NCBI GenBank assembly: GCA_021786555.1
Contig: JAJYNB010000313.1
Span: 1 to 7,503 of the forward strand
Direction of reading: 5' to 3'
Origin: Bacillota bacterium
GTDB lineage: Bacteria > Bacillota > Desulfitobacteriia > Desulfitobacteriales > JAJXUE01
Length of the DNA: 7,503 nucleotides
Part shown: piece by piece, positions 1 to 5,168 of the stretch
How the letters are laid out: each line of letters starts with the position of its first letter
Numbering within the stretch: position 1 is the stretch's first letter
Translations under genes and position numbers: made by a program
Notes under the pieces: model-generated
What the model was told of the DNA's origin: nothing
Seen by the model: only the letters and a program-made list of their open reading frames with translations
Databases searched by the model: none

Positions 1-104
1 ACTCGTTCAACTAAAGTTGAACATCGAGACTTCGGTGGGGGAGTCTACCCCCACCGAAGCAGGGTACGGGGTACCACTCCCACTTGTAGAAGTGGGAGTC
101 TCAC
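1..104 (+). mobile_element. Possible right end of an IS200/IS605-type element (tnpB/omega-RNA tail)
   Basis: Three hairpins follow one another directly: a perfect 12-bp stem (30-41 with 48-59, 6-nt loop), a 5-bp stem (63-67 with 71-75) and a perfect 10-bp stem (76-85 with 90-99, loop GTAG), followed by CTCAC. GC-rich hairpins ending in a subterminal stem and a TCAN-like end are typical of the right ends of IS200/IS605 elements, where the tnpB 3' end overlaps the omega RNA. The frame starting at position 2 stays open from the window edge and reads Glu, Pro, Val and Gly-rich protein, as TnpB tails often do. It continues in frame into the cytochrome gene without a stop. No transposase domain is visible because the window starts here. 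Alternatives are a plain structured 5' leader or an attenuator. None of the hairpins has a T-tract, so they are not intrinsic terminators. Confidence 0.4.
30..99 (+). repeat. Tandem hairpins upstream of the first cytochrome gene
   Basis: Perfect inverted repeats lie at 30-41/48-59 and 76-85/90-99, with a shorter one at 63-67/71-75. They would fold as consecutive stem-loops in any transcript entering the operon from upstream. They stop 15 nt before the Shine-Dalgarno sequence AAGGTGA (114-120) of the cytochrome gene, so the ribosome site itself stays single-stranded. Confidence 0.85.
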
Positions 105-124
105 GATTGGATGAAGGTGAAAAA

Positions 125-1231
125 ATGCTCAAACTCAAGCGGCTGAGAACGACCTTTGCTACCACAGAGGGCCGCCTGAAGGCGGTAATCGTTACTATGG
201 GCGCGGTGGTATTGTTTTTTGCCCTATCGCTTGGCGTTTTAGAAGCCACCAGTACACCGGTTTTTTGCTCCACCTGTCATGAGATGAGTCCGGAATACTA
301 CACATGGCATGCTTCGGCCCACAGCAATATCGCTTGTGTGGATTGTCATGTGCAGCCGGGGATTAACAACTTCATCAGCCACAAGATTGAGTCGCTAAAG
401 CAAGTGTACATGCATTTCACCGGTACTTATGTCACCCCGATTACTATCAGTGACCCGATCCCTAACTCCGTGTGTGAAAGATGTCACGATATGACCACAC
501 GGGTAACTTCTCCTGCGGGGGACATCAAATTTCCTCATACCACTCACCTCAACAAAGGCTTTCAGTGCGTAACCTGTCATGCCGGCGCGGTTCACGGCAC
601 CATTCAGGAAAAGGGCTTCACCGCCATGACCGATTTCACGAAATGGAATTCATATGTGGGCGCCGCTTATGTTTCAGGTGATTTCACCAAGCTGCAGATG
701 AGCCAGTGTCTTGACTGCCACCGCGACAACGGGGCGCCGACCACTTGTGAAACCTGCCATACCAAGATCGTTAAACCGCAGTCCCATATAAGTCCCAGTT
801 GGCTTACCCAGCACGGCCCCCAGGCGCAGAAGAACATTCAGTCCTGCAACCAGTGTCACGCGGTTACCTTAAGCTATGGGGCCATCCCCACGGATGATTT
901 CAAAGCCAGTGACTATGCCAGGGCCAACACTTTTTGCAACGGCTGTCATACCCAAAAGCCGGCCGGTCACACTGTTAATTGGCGGGCCAGCCACCCCGGA
1001 CCGGCCAAAGCCAATCTCGCCGGCTGTCTGACCTGTCACGATCAAAATCCGCCAAGAAACGGCAGTACGGCTCCGGCCCAAGTGTTTTGCGGCGAGTGTC
1101 ACAATAACGAGCATGCGCCTCCGCCTTTTCACCCGGTTCCGATACCGCCTGCGGGCTACGACCGCAAACTGTGTGGGACTTGCCACAATGCTAAAATCTG
1201 CGAAAACTGCCACGTGAAAGGCAGCCCATAA
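125..1231 (+). CDS. Membrane-anchored dodecaheme cytochrome c, NapC/NirT-like N-terminus (copy 1)
   Basis: A 368-residue protein with one N-terminal membrane anchor (about residues 20-40) and twelve CxxCH heme sites at 48, 71, 117, 148, 195, 208, 241, 271, 301, 322, 350 and 359. The start of the soluble part (FCSTCHEM, then WHASAH and CVDCHVQPG) matches the NapC/NirT/NrfH/CymA family, which oxidises membrane quinol and passes electrons to partners outside the membrane. The eight further hemes form a wire-like extension not found in tetraheme NapC. Extra histidines (for example PHTTH, 138-141) can serve as distal ligands. The ATG at 125 is chosen because AAGGTGA sits 4 nt upstream and it lines up with the start of the paralogue at 5169; an in-frame TTG at 17 would add 36 residues read from hairpin DNA. 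A TPR gene follows after 26 nt, indicating an operon. Quinol oxidation is inferred from the family; the exact electron acceptor is not known. Confidence 0.93.
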   Translation: MLKLKRLRTTFATTEGRLKAVIVTMGAVVLFFALSLGVLEATSTPVFCSTCHEMSPEYYTWHASAHSNIACVDCHVQPGINNFISHKIESLKQVYMHFTGTYVTPITISDPIPNSVCERCHDMTTRVTSPAGDIKFPHTTHLNKGFQCVTCHAGAVHGTIQEKGFTAMTDFTKWNSYVGAAYVSGDFTKLQMSQCLDCHRDNGAPTTCETCHTKIVKPQSHISPSWLTQHGPQAQKNIQSCNQCHAVTLSYGAIPTDDFKASDYARANTFCNGCHTQKPAGHTVNWRASHPGPAKANLAGCLTCHDQNPPRNGSTAPAQVFCGECHNNEHAPPPFHPVPIPPAGYDRKLCGTCHNAKICENCHVKGSP

Positions 1232-1257
1232 GTCTTGATGCTTTAAGGAGGATTAAC

Positions 1258-1953
1258 ATGGCTGATCTAACTATGCCGGCTTCAGCGCCGCGGAACGAGT
1301 CACCGAGAGAAAGCGCCGCTGACACGGTGAGCTTGGGAAAAGGAATCGGCATCATCTTGCTGGTGACGGTTCTTTTGGCCGGGGTTGGCCTGGGAGTCGG
1401 GAAGTACTTCTTCTGGAACAGGTACGATACAAGCAATAAGCTTGAACGTGAATTTAAGGACAATATGGACAAGGTAAAAACTGACCCCACTAATCCCATC
1501 AACCATGTTGAGCTGGGCTGGGACTACTATCTGCTCAACAAAAATGACGAGGCTGTAGGTGAATTTAAGAAAGCCCTCTCGCTGGACCCGAGAAACTATG
1601 CCGCCTTTTATGACCAGGGGCTGGCGTACATGAACCTGAAAAATTACGACCAGGCAGTAGAAAGCCTTAAGAACGCCATTCAAATCGTGCCTAATGCTTT
1701 CCCGCCCCATCTGAACCTGGCCATAAGCTATTTCAAACTTGCCAAATACGATGACGCTTTGAAAGAGTTGGCCCTGGCTTACAAAGCCGATCCCGGTTCG
1801 CCTGAAACCATGTACTGGCGCGGTATGGTATATGAAAAACAGGGCAAGTACAAAGACGCGCAGCAAGAGTACCAGACCGCGGTAAACTTTGATCCAAACT
1901 ACAAGGATGCCCGGGATGGCTACGCTCGTGTCTCCAAGCTGGTAAAAAAATAA
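1258..1953 (+). CDS. Membrane-anchored TPR protein (copy 1)
   Basis: A 231-residue protein with a polar N-terminal tail, one hydrophobic segment at about 29-53 containing the Gly-rich run GVGLGVG, and a TPR domain. Four tetratricopeptide repeats are readable at about 79-112, 113-145, 147-179 and 181-213. Each has the usual G/A, Y, A and terminal D-P or V-P positions (for example LSLDP, IQIVP, YKADP, VNFDP), and a capping helix follows. TPR arrays bind other proteins. No catalytic motif is seen. Start: ATG with AAGGAGG 8 nt upstream, ideal spacing. The gene lies between the dodecaheme cytochrome and the NHL gene, an order repeated in the second copy, so a scaffold or assembly role for the cytochrome complex is inferred. 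Which side of the membrane the TPR domain faces is not obvious, because positive charges flank both ends of the anchor. Confidence 0.9.
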   Translation: MADLTMPASAPRNESPRESAADTVSLGKGIGIILLVTVLLAGVGLGVGKYFFWNRYDTSNKLEREFKDNMDKVKTDPTNPINHVELGWDYYLLNKNDEAVGEFKKALSLDPRNYAAFYDQGLAYMNLKNYDQAVESLKNAIQIVPNAFPPHLNLAISYFKLAKYDDALKELALAYKADPGSPETMYWRGMVYEKQGKYKDAQQEYQTAVNFDPNYKDARDGYARVSKLVKK

Positions 1954-1986
1954 GCCAAAACAAATGAAAGTGGAGGCCGGTAAAGT

Positions 1987-3006
1987 ATGGCAAGTGTTGA
2001 AGTGACACCACGACCCAAGAGACAAATCAAAAAACGCGATATAAAGCTTGCGATTTCAGGTATCTGCGTGCTCCTGATAGGGATTTTCGCTTATTTCTAC
2101 TGGACGGACCGCAATCCTTTCCAGGTTGCAGGTAATGCGGTCGGGCCTGTGACAGCGCCCGCCCCACTGTTTGGCATTTACGGCTCCGGCGCTATGGGGC
2201 CTCTGAGAAACCCCATGGGCGTGGTGGTGACAGGGCGCAGGGTTTTTGTGACCGATACGGGCAACCACCGGGTGGCAGTCTTTGACTATGATGGAAATCC
2301 GCTCTACACCTTTGGCAAGCAGGGGAACGGCAGCGGCCAGTTTGGCTTCCCTTACGGCATCACGGTGGACAATTCAGGCCTCGTCTATGTGGCTGACCTG
2401 TACAACGGTAACATTCAAGTTTTCACCCAGGACGGCAAATTCGTTAAATATTTGCTTGACCCCAAAGCAAATCTGGTTAAACAGCCTGCAGGCCTATTCT
2501 ATGACAGCAGCAGCAACAGCATTTTCGTTACCGATGTGGCCCTTAACAAGGTGATGCAGTTTGACCTTAACGGCAAGAAGCTGCTGGAGATGGGGAAAAG
2601 GGGAAATGGTGTGGGCCAGGTACTCTCCCCTAACGATGTCTGGGCAGCGGGCAGCAACATCATTGTTTCCGACACCGGCAATGACCGGGTGGAAGTATTT
2701 GACCGCAGCGGCAAATATCTCGGCCTCAACCTGGGCGACGAAACGAATCTGGGTCCTGCCAATTCAGCCTTCGTCAACACCCGGGGTGTGGTGGTGGACG
2801 GCCGCGGCACGTTGTTTGTAGTCAGCAATCTAACGGACAAGGTGTATGCCTTCGGTAAGGACGGGCACAAACCCTACCCGCCTTTCGGTTCCCTGGGTCA
2901 GGGCAATGACCAGTTCAGCCTGCCGAACGGCGCCTTTGTGGACAACCAAGGCCGGCTCTATTTCGCCGACACCATGAACCAGCGGGTTATGGTTTACCAG
3001 GATTAG
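1987..3006 (+). CDS. Membrane-anchored NHL-repeat six-bladed beta-propeller protein (copy 1)
   Basis: A 339-residue protein. The basic start (KRQIKKRD, 11-18) is followed by one membrane segment (about 19-39), predicting the bulk of the protein outside the membrane by the positive-inside rule. After a Pro/Ala linker come six NHL-type repeats at about 72-100, 119-147, 165-193, 213-239, 263-290 and 310-337. Their signatures include NPMGVVV, VFVTDTGNHRVAVFD, FPYGITVDNSGLVYVAD, IIVSDTGNDRVEVFD and LYFADTMNQRVMVY. Six repeats fit one closed propeller. NHL propellers usually bind proteins or ligands; no catalytic residues stand out. GGAGG (1972-1976) lies 10 nt before the ATG, and the gene follows the TPR stop by 33 nt. 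The last five codons and the stop codon form one arm of a strong hairpin (2991-3030). Role inferred: extracytoplasmic scaffold or maturation partner of the cytochromes. Confidence 0.92.
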   Translation: MASVEVTPRPKRQIKKRDIKLAISGICVLLIGIFAYFYWTDRNPFQVAGNAVGPVTAPAPLFGIYGSGAMGPLRNPMGVVVTGRRVFVTDTGNHRVAVFDYDGNPLYTFGKQGNGSGQFGFPYGITVDNSGLVYVADLYNGNIQVFTQDGKFVKYLLDPKANLVKQPAGLFYDSSSNSIFVTDVALNKVMQFDLNGKKLLEMGKRGNGVGQVLSPNDVWAAGSNIIVSDTGNDRVEVFDRSGKYLGLNLGDETNLGPANSAFVNTRGVVVDGRGTLFVVSNLTDKVYAFGKDGHKPYPPFGSLGQGNDQFSLPNGAFVDNQGRLYFADTMNQRVMVYQD

Positions 3007-3030
3007 CCAAAGGGTTAATCCTGGTAAACC
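2991..3030 (+). promoter_or_regulatory. 18-bp hairpin across the NHL stop codon
   Basis: Positions 2991-3005 are perfectly complementary to 3016-3030 (15 bp). The stem extends inward by a G-U pair (3006/3015) and two G-C pairs (3007-3008/3013-3014), leaving a 4-nt loop AAAG. The left arm is coding sequence, including most of the TAG stop. No run of T follows (TCAGATAAAC), so it does not look like a standard intrinsic terminator. It separates the auxiliary genes from the secreted hexaheme cytochrome gene and could act as an RNA processing or 3'-end stabilising element. Confidence 0.85.
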
Positions 3031-3054
3031 TCAGATAAACAGCCCTTCCTCCGG

Positions 3055-3078
3055 GGTACAGGTGGGAAACCACTTGCC
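3055..3078 (+). other. Leader hairpin with GAAA tetraloop upstream of the hexaheme gene
   Basis: The 158-nt gap before the hexaheme gene holds a 7-bp stem (3059-3065 with 3070-3076, one G-U pair) closed by GAAA, a GNRA tetraloop. Two more G-C pairs (3055-3056 with 3077-3078) can form across a TA bulge. No known riboswitch core was recognised around it and no convincing -35/-10 pair was found in 3031-3107. Function unknown. Confidence 0.45.
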
Positions 3079-3103
3079 ATATTAGCACATTCCGTCTCAG
3101 AAA

Positions 3104-3119
3104 GGGGGTGAGTAAAATG
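3104..3119 (+). promoter_or_regulatory. Upstream ribosome site and ATG in frame with the hexaheme gene
   Basis: GGGGGTGAG (3104-3112) stands 4 nt before an in-frame ATG at 3117, which would add 16 residues ahead of the signal peptide. A second good site, GGAGGG (3153-3158), stands 6 nt before the GTG at 3165. The GTG is preferred for the main product because it gives a textbook signal peptide starting MKKLSIIL. The upstream site may be used as well, or may regulate access to the second. Confidence 0.5.
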
Positions 3120-3164
3120 AGACAACTGAAGCTAATAGCCACACATAATATTGGAGGGAAAAAA

Positions 3165-4661
3165 GTGAAAAAGCTCAGTATTATCCTGGCACTGACGTTA
3201 GTATTGATTGCAGCTTTTGCAGCAAGTGCGTACGCTGACTATACTAACTTCTACAACGGTTACAACATCTCCGCAAATGGCGTAACTACCGGTCAATCCA
3301 CCAACTGGGGCGGCGGCGCCAGCTCCATTCAAAACAGAGCCGCCCTCAACATCAACCCCACTACCGGCGGCTGGGGTCAAACAACGGATCCCACGGCTGT
3401 TTACCTGCCCGGTAATCCTTCCCAGCAGCCCATCCACAGCAACTACCAAGCCAACACCGATGCCTGCTCAGCCTGCCATGCAGTCCACACCGGTAACGGC
3501 GATGCCTTGACCCAGTGGAATACCGCAGGCCTCGCAGGTATCACCAACGTGTGTATGGCCTGCCACGACGGCACGGTAACCAAAACTTACAACGTCATTG
3601 CCGGTACTTTCTCCGCGTCTGACAACGGCGCCACCGAACACAACAATGGCGGCCTGTTCGCTGTAGCCTACGAGGGTAATACCAACAGCGCTTCCGAACA
3701 CAACGTGTTTGCCGGCCTGCTGACCAGCGCAGCCTTCGGCGGAGCCAATCCGAACGACATCGTTCAAACCACTGTGACCACCACTACGGATACAGCTGGA
3801 AACACAACCGCAGTTGCTGACACTCACGGTAACTGGGATGTCAACTTCGATTGCACAGCCTGCCATACCCCGCACGGCCAAGGCGGCAATGCCCGTATCC
3901 TGAATCCGAACCCCAACTATGTGATGACCGGTGGCCAAGCACCTTCTCACGGCACCACGACTACTACGGAAACAGCCACACTTACGGCGGCTACATCCTA
4001 TGCGATGAACGGAAGGCCCATAGTGGGATATCCCTTTGGCTTTACCGTAAAAGTAGGGACTACTTCTTTGACCGAGTATAAAGATTTCACTTTGTCCCTT
4101 GATCCGACTTCGGGTAACGCGGTGATTAACTTTAAGACTGCTCAAACCGGGACCCTGACGGTGAGCTACGCCGCTGCCCTGGTTGTGCAGATGAATGTGG
4201 CCAACAAGCTGACTTCAGCCGAATCGGTCACCTATGAGGCCGGTCTCAACAAATTCTGCGGCGCCTGCCATACGGACTATGATACTGAAAATGTTACCGA
4301 TCCTGCCGGTACCCTAAACGGCACTTACAGCCAGCATACCCGCCACCTTGTGGGTATGACCGCGTCCAGCAGTATCAGACAAGCCAGGGGCCTCAAATTC
4401 CAGTATCCTGTTGGCTCGTCCAATCCGGCCACAGCCACCGGGGGCCAAGTCACCTGTCTAACCTGCCACTTCGCGCACGGCACTGACCAATCCAAGTGGC
4501 AAGCTACCGCAACCTCTTCCGGCATCAGCGCCTACAATTCGCCTGAGCTGGCCGGTTCTTCCCGCCTGAAACGCCTCCCGAACATGGGTGTTTGCGAAGC
4601 CTGCCACGAAAAAGGCACCGGCAGCTTCAGCGGCGACTTCAACGTTCAAACCGCTTTCTAG
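3165..4661 (+). CDS. Secreted hexaheme cytochrome c, candidate filament/surface cytochrome
   Basis: A 498-residue protein with a Sec signal peptide (hydrophobic core 6-18, predicted cleavage after SAYA at 24), no lipobox and no later membrane segment, so it is exported. Six CxxCH heme sites lie at 101, 130, 230, 365, 431 and 477. Three have the CxxCHxxH form (CSACHAVH, CTACHTPH, CLTCHFAH), and ten further histidines (for example 91, 159, 179, 221, 391, 394) are enough for bis-histidine coordination of all six. Six hemes with CxxCHxxH spacing is what OmcS-type filament cytochromes show, but homology cannot be proved by reading. Between hemes 3 and 4 is an insertion: a Thr-rich stretch, then a beta-rich segment (about 290-337). 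Another Thr-rich run is at 203-210. The start is GTG with GGAGGG at 6 nt; an ATG at 3117 is an alternative. Two terminators follow. There is only one copy in the window, between the two three-gene blocks. Confidence 0.9.
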   Translation: MKKLSIILALTLVLIAAFAASAYADYTNFYNGYNISANGVTTGQSTNWGGGASSIQNRAALNINPTTGGWGQTTDPTAVYLPGNPSQQPIHSNYQANTDACSACHAVHTGNGDALTQWNTAGLAGITNVCMACHDGTVTKTYNVIAGTFSASDNGATEHNNGGLFAVAYEGNTNSASEHNVFAGLLTSAAFGGANPNDIVQTTVTTTTDTAGNTTAVADTHGNWDVNFDCTACHTPHGQGGNARILNPNPNYVMTGGQAPSHGTTTTTETATLTAATSYAMNGRPIVGYPFGFTVKVGTTSLTEYKDFTLSLDPTSGNAVINFKTAQTGTLTVSYAAALVVQMNVANKLTSAESVTYEAGLNKFCGACHTDYDTENVTDPAGTLNGTYSQHTRHLVGMTASSSIRQARGLKFQYPVGSSNPATATGGQVTCLTCHFAHGTDQSKWQATATSSGISAYNSPELAGSSRLKRLPNMGVCEACHEKGTGSFSGDFNVQTAF

Positions 4662-4692
4662 TCTCCTTTTCTCTAGGTTTTGATATCCATAC

Positions 4693-4713
4693 TGCACAAC
4701 TTTCTATAATTCT
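4693..4713 (+). repeat. Left arm of a 21-bp perfect inverted repeat
   Basis: This 21-nt stretch (TGCACAAC... through TATAATTCT) is the exact reverse complement of 5005-5025. It lies between the hexaheme stop codon and the first terminator. The match continues for two more bases after one mismatch (4714). The arms enclose 333 bp including both terminators. No target-site duplication flanks the arms. Confidence 0.9.
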
Positions 4714-4716
4714 TTT

Positions 4717-4753
4717 GGGTGCCCCAACTTAGTGTTGCGGCGCCTCTTTTTTT
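4717..4753 (+). terminator. Intrinsic terminator 1 after the hexaheme gene
   Basis: Stem 4718-4728 pairs with 4734-4744 with one C-C mismatch and one G-U pair, loop TTAGT, followed by a T-rich run (4745-4753). It lies 56 nt after the hexaheme stop codon. Confidence 0.85.
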
Positions 4754-4762
4754 CAGAGACGG

Positions 4763-4788
4763 GCCCGGGATATTATCCCGGGCTTTTT
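4763..4788 (+). terminator. Intrinsic terminator 2, tandem to the first
   Basis: A perfect 8-bp GC-rich stem (GCCCGGGA at 4763-4770 with 4776-4783), 5-nt loop TATTA, then TTTTT (4784-4788). The orientation is + strand only, since the other side has no T-run. Two terminators in series suggest the upstream transcript is strong and must not enter the second block. Confidence 0.92.
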
Positions 4789-4892
4789 GGCGATTATGGA
4801 AAAGTTTAAGGAGCGGCATGAGATACGGAAGGATATCTTATCAACATAAATCGACAAAAAAAGACAAATAATTAAGCATCCATGTCGAATGA

Positions 4893-4898
4893 TATAAT
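4893..4898 (+). promoter_or_regulatory. Candidate -10 element
   Basis: TATAAT matches the sigma-A -10 consensus exactly and lies between two Spo0A-box-like heptamers 20 bp apart (4883 and 4903). No TTGACA-like hexamer is found at proper spacing, so the promoter would be weak alone. It is the best promoter candidate for the second block. Confidence 0.35.
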
Positions 4899-5004
4899 AT
4901 CGTGTCGGAATTTGTTGGAAAGTTTGCAAAGGATTTACAGGAATAAAGGCGAAATATTTAGTGTCGAAAGAGAGTGGACCATTGAAGTCCACGTAGATTA
5001 GAAG

Positions 5005-5025
5005 AGAATTATAGAAAGTTGTGCA
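5005..5025 (-). repeat. Right arm of the 21-bp perfect inverted repeat
   Basis: Exact reverse complement of 4693-4713. It ends in GTTGTGCA and runs into a 10-nt-spaced direct repeat of GTGCAAA (5021-5027 and 5031-5037). It lies 58 nt before the leader ORF that precedes the second cytochrome gene. Confidence 0.9.
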
Positions 5026-5082
5026 AAATGGTGCAAAGCGAAATCACTCCTGATTCTTTAGCAGGCGACAGAAGGTGAGTGT

Positions 5083-5163
5083 ATGTCGACACAAAGTGAA
5101 TTGTTCGGAGCAATTAGAGAGAAAAAATTCGACAGGCCGCTCCGGGCGAGATGCAGAGGGTGA
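5083..5163 (+). CDS. 26-residue leader ORF coupled to the second cytochrome gene
   Basis: An ATG at 5083 follows a strong ribosome site GAAGGTGAG (5071-5079). The frame runs 26 codons (starts MSTQSELFGAIREKK, then a basic, Arg-rich end with one Cys) to TGA at 5161-5163. That TGA is the last part of the Shine-Dalgarno sequence AGAGGGTGA for the cytochrome, whose TTG start lies only 5 nt further on in another frame. This arrangement is typical of translational coupling, where ribosomes finishing the leader reload at the next start. The peptide has no recognised family, no membrane segment and no heme motif. It may simply be a chance frame, but the good ribosome site and the precise overlap make it plausible. 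No equivalent ORF precedes the first cytochrome gene, where hairpin DNA lies instead. Confidence 0.45.
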   Translation: MSTQSELFGAIREKKFDRPLRARCRG

Positions 5164-5168
5164 TTTAA

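Larger units (their letters stand above)
4790..5082 (+). promoter_or_regulatory. AT-rich control region of the second block, with Spo0A-box-like heptamers
   Basis: The gene-free stretch after the terminators contains the Spo0A box TGTCGAA exactly at 4883-4889 and 4962-4968; a third exact box lies on the other strand just downstream, inside the leader ORF, at 5128-5134. One-mismatch versions are at 4850-4856 (reverse strand), 4903-4909 and 5084-5091 (TGTCGACA, palindromic). A perfect -10 hexamer TATAAT is at 4893-4898, just after the first exact box, but no good -35 stands 16-18 nt before it, as often seen at activator-dependent promoters. A 6-bp hairpin (4974-4979 with 4987-4992) and the right arm of the 21-bp inverted repeat also lie here. 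The boxes are read directly; control by Spo0A is an inference. Confidence 0.5.

Noticed and set aside
17..124. TTG start at 17 adding 36 residues to the first cytochrome
   Set aside because: The extra residues are encoded by hairpin DNA, there is no ribosome site before TTG 17, and the paralogue starts at the position matching ATG 125.
1300..2025. Long antisense open frames, also at 3468-4145 and 5553-6266
   Set aside because: They are complements of genes with clear domains, have no ribosome sites, and encode no recognisable protein.
3074..3102. Promoter with TTGCCA as -35 before the hexaheme gene
   Set aside because: No -10-like hexamer at 16-18 nt; the hexamer lies within the GAAA hairpin.
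3042..3103. c-di-GMP (GEMM) riboswitch before the hexaheme gene
   Set aside because: A GAAA-capped stem is present, but the conserved core and second stem of that riboswitch are not.
4683..5035. Complete transposon between the inverted repeat arms
   Set aside because: No transposase frame fits within 333 bp and no target-site duplication is visible; at most it is a non-autonomous element.
5028..5078. 16-codon ORF from ATG 5028 before the leader ORF
   Set aside because: No ribosome site upstream; it overlaps repeat sequence.
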